Below, piece by piece: positions 1 through 6,356 of a stretch of 9,693 nt of DNA. Under the pieces are notes generated by a model that made no database searches, had not been told where the DNA came from, and saw only the letters and a program-made list of their open reading frames with translations. The translations under genes were made by a program, and so were the position numbers. Position 1 is the first letter of the stretch; each line of letters starts with the position of its first letter. The DNA comes from Chloroflexota bacterium (GTDB lineage Bacteria; Chloroflexota; UBA6077; CF-72). The stretch covers positions 1-9,693 of the forward strand of contig JAFAWJ010001085.1 of the NCBI GenBank assembly GCA_019242065.1, given 5' to 3'.

Positions 1-236
1 GTCGCGGTGTCGTGGCCGCGCAAGCGGACCAGCGCAGCCATGCCGCTGCGCTCGGCGACGGCGATCATGCTGTAGACGGTGTCGACGCTCAATGGGGCGT
101 GCTCCATGTCGATGATGATGAAGTCACACCCGGAGCTGGCGAGGATCTCGGTCGTCTCCAGCGTGGGGAACTTGACGAACATGCCGACGAGTCGCGACGA
201 CGGGTCGTGCAGTCGCTCTCGAAAATGCGATCCCAT
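1..236 (-). CDS. HpcH/HpaI-type aldolase (partial, N-terminal 78 residues)
   Basis: This is the N-terminal part of a class II (metal-dependent) pyruvate aldolase of the HpcH/HpaI family; the rest lies beyond the left edge. The family cleaves 4-hydroxy-2-oxo acids into pyruvate (or a related oxo acid) and an aldehyde in the cytoplasm. After about 20 residues comes the phosphate-barrel start FVKFPTLETTEILASSG, then DFIIIDMEHAPLS. The His of EHAP (residue 46) and the Arg of ALVRLRG (residue 71) fall where E. coli HpaI has its catalytic H45 and R70. The ATG at 236-234 follows the stop of the upstream MetE-like gene by 4 nt. A GGGGG run at the end of that gene could serve as ribosome binding site, so the gene is probably the fourth of a leftward operon. 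The family is clear from the motif; the substrate cannot be told, and the Glu/Asp metal ligands are not in the window. Confidence 0.85.
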   Translation of the reverse strand, partial: MGSHFRERLHDPSSRLVGMFVKFPTLETTEILASSGCDFIIIDMEHAPLSVDTVYSMIAVAERSGMAALVRLRGHDTA

Positions 237-240
237 TGAT

Positions 241-1464
241 TTACCCCCAGAGCTCTTTACTGGCTAGCGCAGCACCTTCAGCAAGCGAGCGCAGCTTCGC
301 CCACTGGACCTCTTCATGCACGCGAATCATCTGCCATCCCTGTGAAAAGCCGCAGTCCGTCCCGGCGATGACGTTCTCCTTCCCGACCACGCTGGCGTAA
401 TTTTTGATCCGCCACGCCACCAGCTCGGGATGCTCGACCACGTTCGTCTGGTGCGAGATGATGCCCGGAATCAAAATCTTGCCCTCGGGCAGCTTGACGT
501 CCTTCCAGACCATCCACTCGTGCTCGTGCCGCGGATTGGCCGCCTCAATGGAGTACGCCTGCGCATTGATCTTCAGAATCAGGTCGACGATTTCTTTCAG
601 CGGGATGTCCGACGTGTGCGGCGTATTCATACTCCCCCAGCACAGGTGGTAGCGGACCCTGTCCTCCGGAATGCCACGCAGGGCGTGATTGTAGGCTTCG
701 ACCTGCATCTCCGAGGCACGCCGAAGCTCCTCCCAGGTCGGGGCGGGCTTGCCGGGTAAGACCTGGTTGCGCGCCGGCAACCCCAGATCCAGCTGTACGA
801 CGAATCCGGCGTCGACGATGGCCCTGTACTCGTCGTGCATGGCGTCGGCAACGGCGTACAGGTACTCCTGTTCGCTGGAGTACACGTGCGACGGGTCGGC
901 GTCGTTGCGCGACGGCGTTGCCGACGGAACGAACGCCTCCTCGAACTGCAATCCGTCCAGGGCATCGCGAAAGTTGTCCAGGTCACGCTGCAGCAGCGCC
1001 TGACCTTTGTAACTGATGGGTCCGACCACGGTGGCCCGTTCGGTGCCCCCGCTGCGAATCGCGGCGTCCACCAGGTCGCGCGGAATGGAGGGCGGCATCC
1101 AGATGGTGCGGTACATGGAGTTGTACTGCGCCATGAAGTTGGGAAATTCCTCGTTGAGCAGCGGATAATTCATCGGTCCGGGGGTGGCTGGTCGCTCCAC
1201 CGGTTTCCATTCGAGACCCGCCAGACGCTCGGTCACGTACCCGGCGAAGCTCGGCTTGGAGTACTCGCCATCGCTCGGGATATCGATGCCAACTTCCGCT
1301 TGCTTGCGGACGACGTCGGCCACGCCGGCGCGTACGTTCTGCTGGAAAGCGACCTCGTCGAATGGCCGGTGGCTGGCGCTGGCCAGGATCGCCTCCAGGA
1401 TCTCTGGTGGCCTGACCAGGCTGCCGACGTGCGTGGTCAAAATGCGCTCGGAGCTTCGCTTCAC
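241..1464 (-). CDS. Short MetE-like zinc protein, copy 1 (cobalamin-independent methionine synthase C-terminal family)
   Basis: This 407-residue protein has only the C-terminal catalytic barrel of MetE (full MetE is about 750 residues). It belongs with the YxjG/YxjH-type short homologues; epoxyalkane:coenzyme M transferases are also MetE-related zinc proteins. The family binds Zn and activates a thiol as nucleophile for methyl or alkyl transfer. The N-terminal TTHVGSLVRP (10-19) matches the start of the MetE barrel. The Zn ligands are all visible: H273 and C275 in YHLCWG, E307 in SIEAANPR, C371 in GTDCGF. The IDEPA motif of true MetE reads QLDLGLPA here, so methionine synthesis is doubtful. 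The start is GTG at 1464-1462, inside a GTGA overlap with the SMP-30 stop; GAGG at 1474-1471 lies 6 nt upstream, supporting this start and translational coupling. A paralogue lies at 5025-6173. Fold and metal site are near certain; the substrate is unknown. Confidence 0.9.
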   Translation of the reverse strand: MKRSSERILTTHVGSLVRPPEILEAILASASHRPFDEVAFQQNVRAGVADVVRKQAEVGIDIPSDGEYSKPSFAGYVTERLAGLEWKPVERPATPGPMNYPLLNEEFPNFMAQYNSMYRTIWMPPSIPRDLVDAAIRSGGTERATVVGPISYKGQALLQRDLDNFRDALDGLQFEEAFVPSATPSRNDADPSHVYSSEQEYLYAVADAMHDEYRAIVDAGFVVQLDLGLPARNQVLPGKPAPTWEELRRASEMQVEAYNHALRGIPEDRVRYHLCWGSMNTPHTSDIPLKEIVDLILKINAQAYSIEAANPRHEHEWMVWKDVKLPEGKILIPGIISHQTNVVEHPELVAWRIKNYASVVGKENVIAGTDCGFSQGWQMIRVHEEVQWAKLRSLAEGAALASKELWG

Positions 1465-2378
1465 ACGCTACCTCGTGGAACAGGAATACCGGGGACGTTC
1501 AGGCGAATGCGATGCAAGGTCGTTGGACCCGTAAAGTACAGCGTTTGCCAGTCGTCGTCACCCCAATTCAGGTTGACGGCGCGTTGCAAGATTGTACCGA
1601 TGTGCTCGCCGCCGGGGGTGATCACCCAGATCCCGCCGGGTCCGGTGCAGTAGACGTTGCCCTCGACGTCGCACTTCATGCCGTCCGGGCCACCGGGTCG
1701 ATCGTCGCCGCGCATGTCGCAGAACAGGCGCTCGCTGCCAAGGTCGAGCATGCCGTTGCCCTCGACGTCGTAGGCCCGAATCAGTTTGCGATGGCGATTG
1801 CTGTCGTTGACGTACAGGACTTTTTCGTCCGGCGAGAAGCACAATCCGTTGGGATTGACGAAGTCACGGACGACCATGTTGATCTCCTTGAGATCGGGTG
1901 AGACGCGGTAGACGCCGGCGATGTCGAGCTCGGGCGTGTGCTCGGGGGGAGTCAGCGGCGGGCGCGGTGGGGGATCGCTGAAATACACGCTGCCGTCGGA
2001 CTTGACCACCACGTCGTTGGGCCGATTGAGCTTCAGGCCTCGGTAGCGGTCGGCAATGACGGTTACCGAGCCGTCGGCCTCCAGGCGGTCGACACAGCGG
2101 CTAAAGTGGTGGCAGGCGACAAGGCGGCCCTGCTGGTCGCGGGTCTGACCGTTGGCGTTGGCGGTGCCTTCCTTGTCGATCGAAATGCCCTGGCCGGGCT
2201 GCCATTTCATGCGGCGGCTGGCGTGGATGTCGCTGAACAGCAGGTAGCCACCTTCCTTCCACCAGACGGGGCCCTCGGCCGGCCCGTGCGGTCCACCGAA
2301 GCCGCTGCCCAGCTCCTCCGCGTCCTGCTGGGAGCTGACGATGCGGCGCATGGCCTCGGAGAGAATCTCAATCGGCAT
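1461..2378 (-). CDS. SMP-30/gluconolactonase/LRE-family lactonase-like protein
   Basis: This is a 305-residue six-bladed beta-propeller of the SMP-30/gluconolactonase family, probably a metal-dependent sugar-lactone or other ester/lactone hydrolase. Expected site residues are visible: metal ligand E35 in AEGPVWW, substrate-contact N121 in LNRPNDVVV, ligand N177 in VNPNGLCFSPD, and ligand D232 in GGPDGMKCD. Blade signatures such as GSVYFSDPP and LYVNDSNRH recur through the protein. There is no signal peptide, so it should be cytoplasmic. It lies 17 nt after the CMD-like gene, and its TGA overlaps the GTG of the MetE-like gene. The start is uncertain: the ATG at 2378 has no clear Shine-Dalgarno, and the next ATG (residue 10) has GAGG only 2 nt away. 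Both lie upstream of the first blade, so the choice does not affect function. Family assignment is strong; the natural lactone is unknown. Confidence 0.9.
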   Translation of the reverse strand: MPIEILSEAMRRIVSSQQDAEELGSGFGGPHGPAEGPVWWKEGGYLLFSDIHASRRMKWQPGQGISIDKEGTANANGQTRDQQGRLVACHHFSRCVDRLEADGSVTVIADRYRGLKLNRPNDVVVKSDGSVYFSDPPPRPPLTPPEHTPELDIAGVYRVSPDLKEINMVVRDFVNPNGLCFSPDEKVLYVNDSNRHRKLIRAYDVEGNGMLDLGSERLFCDMRGDDRPGGPDGMKCDVEGNVYCTGPGGIWVITPGGEHIGTILQRAVNLNWGDDDWQTLYFTGPTTLHRIRLNVPGIPVPRGSV

Positions 2379-2395
2379 GCGTGCAGGGTAGCGCT

Positions 2396-3271
2396 CTACA
2401 GCAGATCGCCGACCGCTTCTTCCACGAGGTCCATACGCTCCATTCCGGTGTAGTAATAGGCGCCCTGGATGATCGTATTGACAATGTAGTTGTGGGTCAT
2501 CCCCCAGGCCGTGGCCAGCGCCACCGCTTCGCGCAGGCCACCTTTGTTGCCAATGACCGTGTTATGTCGCAGCATGAAGTACGGCATCATCTGCTTCGGC
2601 AGCGCGCCGCGGAAGCAGCCTTCCCAGCGAGCGCGGGTGGCTTTCAACGAGCGCGGATCGTGCTTCGCCAGGAACGTCACGCCAGGCGGCACCCAGCCTA
2701 TCGTGCGCTCGTACCACTCCTCCAGGTTGCGCCTGTCCTGCGCGGTCAGCTCAGCGGTAGAGGAGTCCAGCCCGCAATAGAACGCGGGCATATCTGGCGC
2801 CCAGCCCTCGGGCCATTCCGCCGGTTCCGGCCGATCCACGTAGTCGCCGAGGATGATGCCCAGCGCCTGATAGACGCACTCGAGCCCCCGCATGCCGGCG
2901 CTCAACTGGGCGTGCATGATGCCTTCGAGGAGCTGGGCCTTCGTCACGCCGCGCCGCTGCAGACCGCGGGTGCAGTTTTCGATGCCCGGCAAAAACGCCT
3001 GATTGATGTAGGTATGCAGGTTGGCGAACGACGACGCGGAGATGATGGGATCGACGCCTTGCGAGTGCCACGCGTCGAGCACGCGCATGTGCAGCTTGGC
3101 GAAGTCCGGCCGCGTGTGCAGCCACATGGCGTTGGCGCGCATCTCATACTGCGGCCCGGGATCGAGCGGACCGCGGCCGCGGCGCGTCCGGTTGAGGAAC
3201 GTGTCGATCTCGTCGTCGGTCGTCTCGTCCAGATCGTCGACGTTGAGGCCATTGCGGATGCCGTACAACAT
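2396..3271 (-). CDS. Carboxymuconolactone-decarboxylase-like protein with two CMD-type repeats
   Basis: This 291-residue, mostly helical protein resembles the carboxymuconolactone decarboxylase (CMD)/AhpD superfamily. Two CMD-like helical units are visible: residues about 75-140 (around GVTKAQLLEGIMHAQLSAG) and about 220-280 (around LPKQMMPYFMLRHNTVIGN and AVALATAWGMTHNYIV). A single-domain CMD is about 120-130 residues, so this is double-length. The AhpD CxxC redox pair is absent: the only Cys residues (100, 132, 166, 219) are scattered. A peroxidase-reductase role is therefore unlikely, and a decarboxylase, isomerase or non-enzymatic role remains open. It is first in the leftward operon. 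Its ATG sits 9 nt from the symmetric TATA element and lacks a Shine-Dalgarno, suggesting a near-leaderless message. The assignment rests on pattern resemblance without alignment; fold-level confidence is moderate and function is unknown. Confidence 0.7.
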   Translation of the reverse strand: MLYGIRNGLNVDDLDETTDDEIDTFLNRTRRGRGPLDPGPQYEMRANAMWLHTRPDFAKLHMRVLDAWHSQGVDPIISASSFANLHTYINQAFLPGIENCTRGLQRRGVTKAQLLEGIMHAQLSAGMRGLECVYQALGIILGDYVDRPEPAEWPEGWAPDMPAFYCGLDSSTAELTAQDRRNLEEWYERTIGWVPPGVTFLAKHDPRSLKATRARWEGCFRGALPKQMMPYFMLRHNTVIGNKGGLREAVALATAWGMTHNYIVNTIIQGAYYYTGMERMDLVEEAVGDLL

Positions 3272-3278
3272 CCCGCTG

Positions 3279-3290
3279 ATCGTATACGAT
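3279..3290. promoter_or_regulatory. Perfect 12-bp palindrome, putative bidirectional -10 element
   Basis: The palindrome ATCGTATACGAT sits in the 26-bp gap between the divergent CMD-like and amidohydrolase genes. Read either way it gives TATACG followed by exactly 9 nt before an ATG (3271 leftward, 3298 rightward). A -10 hexamer in that position would start transcription at or within a few bases of each start codon. No consensus -35 is seen at the right spacing on either side. It could instead be, or also be, a repressor operator. The sequence and symmetry are certain; promoter function is inferred. Confidence 0.6.
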
Positions 3291-3297
3291 TCGCCAG

Positions 3298-4170
3298 ATG
3301 GACATCGTCGACGCGCAGGTACACCTGAACCGTCTGGGCCGTGATTGGGAACACACCCCGGCCGAGGTCGTCGTCGACCACGCGGTCGTGGCGATGGACG
3401 CCCTGGGACTCAGCGCAGTGCTCATCGACGAATGGACGGGCTTCGACAATCCCGTCACCAAACACGGCCACCTCCCGGGCCAGTGGCTGGCCAACGGCGC
3501 GATGCGCGGCCACCAGCCGTTTTCCGAAATCGCCGTCCGTCTCCATCCCGATCGCTTCGCATACATCGCCCGCATCGACCCCATCGACCCCGATCTCGAC
3601 GCGTTGATGGCGGATGTTCGCAACCGGCCGGGCGCGTTGTGTCTGCGCATCGTGCCCATTCCGGAGGCCGGCGAGCTCGACCTGTACGCCAGTGGCGGAT
3701 TCGACGCCATGTTCGCCTCCGCCGAGCGCCACCAGGTCCCGATCTTCGCCTGGTTTCCCGGTCGCGCACACATGCTGGTGCCGACCCTCGAGAAATTCCC
3801 GAACCTGCAGCTCATCCTGGATCACTGCGGTGTCTCGCGCACCGAGCCGCACGTGGTCGATCAGCTCGACCAGGTCCTGGCACTCAGCAACTATCCCAAC
3901 CTGGCGCTCAAGTGGTGCCACGCGCCGAGCCAGTTTTCGGCCCAGGCCTATCCGTTCGGCGACGTGATTCCCCTGCTGCGCCGCGCAGTCGACGCGTTTG
4001 GCCCACAGCGCGTCATGTGGGCCAGCGATCATACCCAGAGCCAGGCGCACCACAGCTGGGCCCAGGCGCTGTTTTACATTCTCGATTCGAACGGGCTGAC
4101 TGACGAGGAGAAAGTGTGGCTCTTCGGCCGCTCGATACGGACAATTCTGCGCTGGCCTCAGACTCCCTAA
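3298..4170 (+). CDS. Amidohydrolase_2-family metal-dependent hydrolase
   Basis: This is a 290-residue TIM-barrel hydrolase of the amidohydrolase-related (amidohydrolase 2) family. The family includes lactonases, decarboxylases and hydratases acting on ring-fission products, such as 2-pyrone-4,6-dicarboxylate lactonase. It opens at the first barrel strand, MDIVDAQVHL, with H9 as probable metal or active-site ligand. The usual HxH is QxH here (Q7-V-H9). Later landmarks are H176 in LILDHCG, D244 in MWASDHTQ (the conserved acid after the last strand) and the C-terminal GRSIRTILRW helix. Because the ATG begins directly at strand 1, and TATACG ends 9 nt before it without a Shine-Dalgarno, the message may be leaderless. 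It is the only rightward gene left of 6500 and is convergent with the SnoaL-like pair across 46 bp holding no convincing terminator. Family confidence is high; the substrate is unknown. Confidence 0.88.
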   Translation: MDIVDAQVHLNRLGRDWEHTPAEVVVDHAVVAMDALGLSAVLIDEWTGFDNPVTKHGHLPGQWLANGAMRGHQPFSEIAVRLHPDRFAYIARIDPIDPDLDALMADVRNRPGALCLRIVPIPEAGELDLYASGGFDAMFASAERHQVPIFAWFPGRAHMLVPTLEKFPNLQLILDHCGVSRTEPHVVDQLDQVLALSNYPNLALKWCHAPSQFSAQAYPFGDVIPLLRRAVDAFGPQRVMWASDHTQSQAHHSWAQALFYILDSNGLTDEEKVWLFGRSIRTILRWPQTP

Positions 4171-4216
4171 CCCGTCCAAAGACGCGCGGACAGGCGTAGT
4201 CGGCGTGGAGCAGTGA

Positions 4217-4594
4217 TCAGTCGCGCCACTCCAGGCGTCGCTCGGTGAAGAGCCAGGTGCCGTTGGCCTGCCGCGCCAGTTTGTCGTAGTAGCGGCCGGT
4301 CCGCACGGTGATCGGCCCGTCGCCGACGCGGTCGTACATCGTCAGGTCACTGGTGGACTCCGCCGAATCACCTGAAATGTCGATGACCGAGTTGGTCACG
4401 GCGTGCTGTCGCTTCAGGTCCGGCTGCTTGGCCAGCTCACCGTCCTGGATCATCGCCAGAATCGCGGCGCGCCCTTGCAACCGGCCGAAGGCGCCATCTT
4501 CGGTGAACGTCTGGGACCACGCCTCGAACTGGCGGCTGTCCAGACACTGGCTGAAACGGGCAATCGTGTTGCGAATGGCGTCTTCGTCAGTCAT
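4217..4594 (-). CDS. SnoaL-like/NTF2-fold protein B (125 aa)
   Basis: This is a small cone-shaped alpha+beta barrel protein of the SnoaL-like/nuclear transport factor 2 superfamily. Members act as isomerases, cyclases, dehydratases or ligand-binding subunits. The opening helix IRNTIARFSQCLDSRQFEAW leads into FTEDGAFG. The C-terminal strands carry GRYYDKL and LFTERRLEWRD, a pattern usual for the SnoaL_4-type group. It resembles its neighbour upstream along the length: WSQ-FT-DG, TSD, GRY-D and F-ERRL are shared, so the two are diverged tandem copies. The ATG at 4594 overlaps the previous stop in an ATGA arrangement, and GGAG lies 5 nt upstream, giving a clear start and translational coupling. 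It is the last gene of the second leftward operon. Fold is confident; the catalysed reaction, if any, is unknown. Confidence 0.87.
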   Translation of the reverse strand: MTDEDAIRNTIARFSQCLDSRQFEAWSQTFTEDGAFGRLQGRAAILAMIQDGELAKQPDLKRQHAVTNSVIDISGDSAESTSDLTMYDRVGDGPITVRTGRYYDKLARQANGTWLFTERRLEWRD

Positions 4595-5025
4595 GCGGTC
4601 TCCAGTTCACCGTGTCCGAGCGTCTTCCAGTCCGCCGCGGTTCCCAGACGCCGTTCGGCGAACTGCCAACCGCTGCCGTCGGGCTTGCGGACAACCCGGT
4701 CAAAGTAGCGACCCATGGCCACCACCGTCCAGGCCGCGCCCTCTGGTTCGCTCGACAGCATCGCATAGTCACTGGTCACCCGACCCTCGGCGCCGTCCAG
4801 TTCCAGCAGCAGGTTCGTATTGAGATGCCTGGTCCGGCGGTGCGGATGATTACGCAGCAGCTGGTCCATGAAGGCCTGCGTCTCGGCCGGTCCGCGATGA
4901 TCCTTGCCACCCAGCGCCCAGACGCCGTCGGCGGTAAAGAGCTGACTCCATTCGGGATAGCGGCGGTCGTCCATGAGCTGGCAGTACTGGGCCAGCAACT
5001 GGCGCACCTGGCTGACGTCGTCCAT
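4591..5025 (-). CDS. SnoaL-like/NTF2-fold protein A (144 aa)
   Basis: This is a second SnoaL-like/NTF2-fold protein. MDDVSQVRQLLAQYCQLMDD forms the first helix. WSQLFTADGVWALGG, TSDYAML, GRYFDRV and FAERRLG follow in the same order as in protein B. I start it at the ATG 5025-5023, where TGATG joins the stop of the MetE-like gene to this start. A longer reading frame reaches 5103, but its extra 26 residues are Arg/Gly-rich, lie inside the upstream gene and precede the natural first helix. Tight coupling to the MetE-like gene suggests that this pair serves the same substrate or complex. NTF2-fold proteins commonly dimerise, so a heterodimer with B is possible. Fold is confident; function is unknown. 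Confidence 0.87.
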   Translation of the reverse strand: MDDVSQVRQLLAQYCQLMDDRRYPEWSQLFTADGVWALGGKDHRGPAETQAFMDQLLRNHPHRRTRHLNTNLLLELDGAEGRVTSDYAMLSSEPEGAAWTVVAMGRYFDRVVRKPDGSGWQFAERRLGTAADWKTLGHGELETA

Positions 5026-6173
5026 CAGCGCGCGCCCGCCGGTGACGCGACGCGCTCGCCCGCGCGACGCGCACCTTCCGACATTGACTGGAACTTGGCC
5101 CACACCACGCTCGGCGCCACGTTACTCACGCCCGCAAAGGTACCAAACCCACAGTCGCTGCCGGCCACGACCCGCTCGGCACCCACGACGCTTGCATAGT
5201 TGAGCAGGCGTTCGGCGACGAGGTCCGGATGCTCGACGAAGTTATTGGTGGAGTCGATGACACCGGGCACCACGTAACGTCCGTCCGGGAGCGGCGTGTC
5301 CTCGAACACCCGCCATTCGTGTGCGTGCCGCGGGTTGCTTGCCTCGATGGACAATCCGCTGGCGTTGACGCGCAGGACAATGTCGATGATGTCCTTGAGC
5401 TCCACGTCGTGGTTGTGTGGTCCTTCGTAGTTGCCCCAGCAGATGTGGAGGCGCAGGCGCTCCGGCGGCAGGCCCTGCAACGCGTGGTTCAGGGCTTCGA
5501 CGTTGGTGGCTGCGAACTGGCGAAACTCCTCGAGGCTGGGGTAGCGGGAGGCGACCATGGCCAGGTCCGGACAATCGAGCTGGAGAATGATGCCCGCGTC
5601 CACGATCGCCCTGTACTCGGAGCGCATCGCGTCGGCGATGGCACCGACGTAGTTGGCGTGGTTGTTGTAGTGGTGATCGGGAATGAAGACGGAGACCACT
5701 CCGGGTGACGCGGCGCTCATGAACAGTTCCTGGGCGCCGGCGGCTTTGCCAGCGGACTTCAGGTTGGCGATGTCGGTCTGGACGGCCTGACTGTCTTTCA
5801 GTTTGATGTCGCCGGTGCAGACGGCGGTCCAGGCGTAGCGGATGGCGGGCGCCACGGCGCGGCGGTAGTCGGGCAGGTCGGGGAACTCGGCGAGGTCGAA
5901 GACCGGACGACTGGTGGGCGTGTCGGCGAGGCCGAAGCCGGTGAGTCGGCTGGTCACGTAGGTTGAGTAGCCGATCTTGCCCATTTCGCCGTCGTTGACG
6001 ACGGTGACGCCGGCGTCGACCTGGCGGCGCACCACGTCGTTGACGGCCGCGGCGACGCGCTGGTCGAAGTCAGGGGTGGGTTGGGCGTCCTCGCGGGCCT
6101 GGAGCAACGCCGTGAGGTCCGCGGGGCGGGGCAAGCTGCCGGTGTGAGTCGTTGGGAACGAGGTGTTCGGCAT
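5025..6173 (-). CDS. Short MetE-like zinc protein, copy 2
   Basis: This 382-residue (from the ATG) MetE C-terminal-type barrel is a clear paralogue of the protein at 241-1464. The second half is especially similar: SEYRAIVDAG, NHALQG, HICWGNYEGPHNHD, SIEASNPRHAHEW, NYASVVG and GSDCGF all have close counterparts. The Zn ligands are H243, C245, E277 and C341. The N-terminal TTHTGSLPRP marks the barrel start. True MetE's IDEPA is replaced by QLDCPDLA, with an additional Cys. Expected chemistry is zinc-thiolate methyl or alkyl transfer; methionine synthase, a demethylase, or an epoxide:thiol transferase are all conceivable. I chose ATG 6173-6171; an in-frame TTG at 6191 would add six residues. 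Neither has a Shine-Dalgarno, and a 12-nt repeat core lies between them. It leads the second operon and is coupled to the SnoaL-like pair. Family confidence is high, substrate unknown, start uncertain. Confidence 0.88.
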   Translation of the reverse strand: MPNTSFPTTHTGSLPRPADLTALLQAREDAQPTPDFDQRVAAAVNDVVRRQVDAGVTVVNDGEMGKIGYSTYVTSRLTGFGLADTPTSRPVFDLAEFPDLPDYRRAVAPAIRYAWTAVCTGDIKLKDSQAVQTDIANLKSAGKAAGAQELFMSAASPGVVSVFIPDHHYNNHANYVGAIADAMRSEYRAIVDAGIILQLDCPDLAMVASRYPSLEEFRQFAATNVEALNHALQGLPPERLRLHICWGNYEGPHNHDVELKDIIDIVLRVNASGLSIEASNPRHAHEWRVFEDTPLPDGRYVVPGVIDSTNNFVEHPDLVAERLLNYASVVGAERVVAGSDCGFGTFAGVSNVAPSVVWAKFQSMSEGARRAGERVASPAGAR

Positions 6174-6177
6174 GGGA

Positions 6178-6189
6178 CTGTCGATGATC
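6178..6189. repeat. Partial third copy of the leader repeat core
   Basis: The 12 nt GATCATCGACAG (minus strand) are identical to the core of the two longer repeats at 6224-6315. On the minus strand the core here is followed by 4 nt and then the proposed start ATG (6173). In the longer copies the same core is followed by 4 or 5 nt and then an ATG as well. It lies just upstream of the proposed coding start, or within the gene if the TTG at 6191 is used. Confidence 0.6.
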
Positions 6190-6223
6190 AAGGGTACTGC
6201 GGCACGAAAACTTCGGATTCCGT

Positions 6224-6260
6224 GGTCGTGACATCACCCCTGTCGATGATCTCTCAAACC
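6224..6260. repeat. Direct repeat, copy 1 (37 nt)
   Basis: This is one of two nearly identical direct repeats. It begins GGTCGTGACATCACC and ends GATGATCTCTCAAACC on the plus strand, and differs from copy 2 (6280-6315) only by one extra C in a C run (6237-6240). Its ends are complementary. With flanking bases, CCGTGGT (6220-6226) pairs with ACCACGG (6258-6264), a 7-bp stem around a 31-nt loop. Inside it, GTGACATCAC is a short inverted repeat. It may be an operator pair, a structured leader element or a remnant of local duplication. Confidence 0.85.
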
Positions 6261-6279
6261 ACGGACCGTCAGACAGTCG

Positions 6280-6315
6280 GGTCGTGACATCACCCTGTCG
6301 ATGATCTCTCAAACC
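6280..6315. repeat. Direct repeat, copy 2 (36 nt)
   Basis: This copy matches copy 1 base for base except for one missing C, and is separated from it by 19 nt. The ends can pair as GGGT (6279-6282) with ACCC (6313-6316). Next to the shared GGT/ACC, copy 1 has a T-A pair where copy 2 has G-C, so pairing is kept at that position with different bases. The stem is shorter here (4 bp). Confidence 0.85.
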
Positions 6316-6327
6316 CACACAGTGACC

Positions 6328-6356
6328 AATCTACCCACCCAAGGACAATCAGTCAG
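6328..6356 (-). promoter_or_regulatory. Possible sigma-70-type promoter for the second leftward operon
   Basis: On the minus strand CTGACT (6356-6351) and TAGATT (6333-6328) each match the -35 and -10 consensus at four of six positions, with exactly 17 nt between. Transcription would start near 6321 and give a leader of about 150 nt that carries both direct repeats as RNA. Matches of this quality also occur by chance, so support is weak. Confidence 0.3.

Noticed and set aside
835..1653. 272-codon rightward open frame opposite the first MetE-like gene
   Set aside because: It is antisense to a protein with intact zinc ligands, shows no recognisable domain, and crosses the junction of two genes on the other strand.
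2944..4179. 411-codon leftward open frame antisense to the amidohydrolase and overlapping the CMD-like gene
   Set aside because: It lies opposite two well-supported genes and has a composition-driven translation rich in Arg, Val and Ala without family motifs. It is a shadow of high GC codon bias.
4171..4216. Possible terminator between the convergent amidohydrolase and SnoaL-like genes
   Set aside because: Only a 4-bp stem (GTCC/GGAC around a 10-nt loop) and no T tract on either strand; too weak to call.
6224..6315. Two 36-37 nt repeats resembling a CRISPR array
   Set aside because: There are only two full copies, the gap is 19 nt (too short for usual spacers), the next partial copy has a different gap, and no cas genes are nearby.
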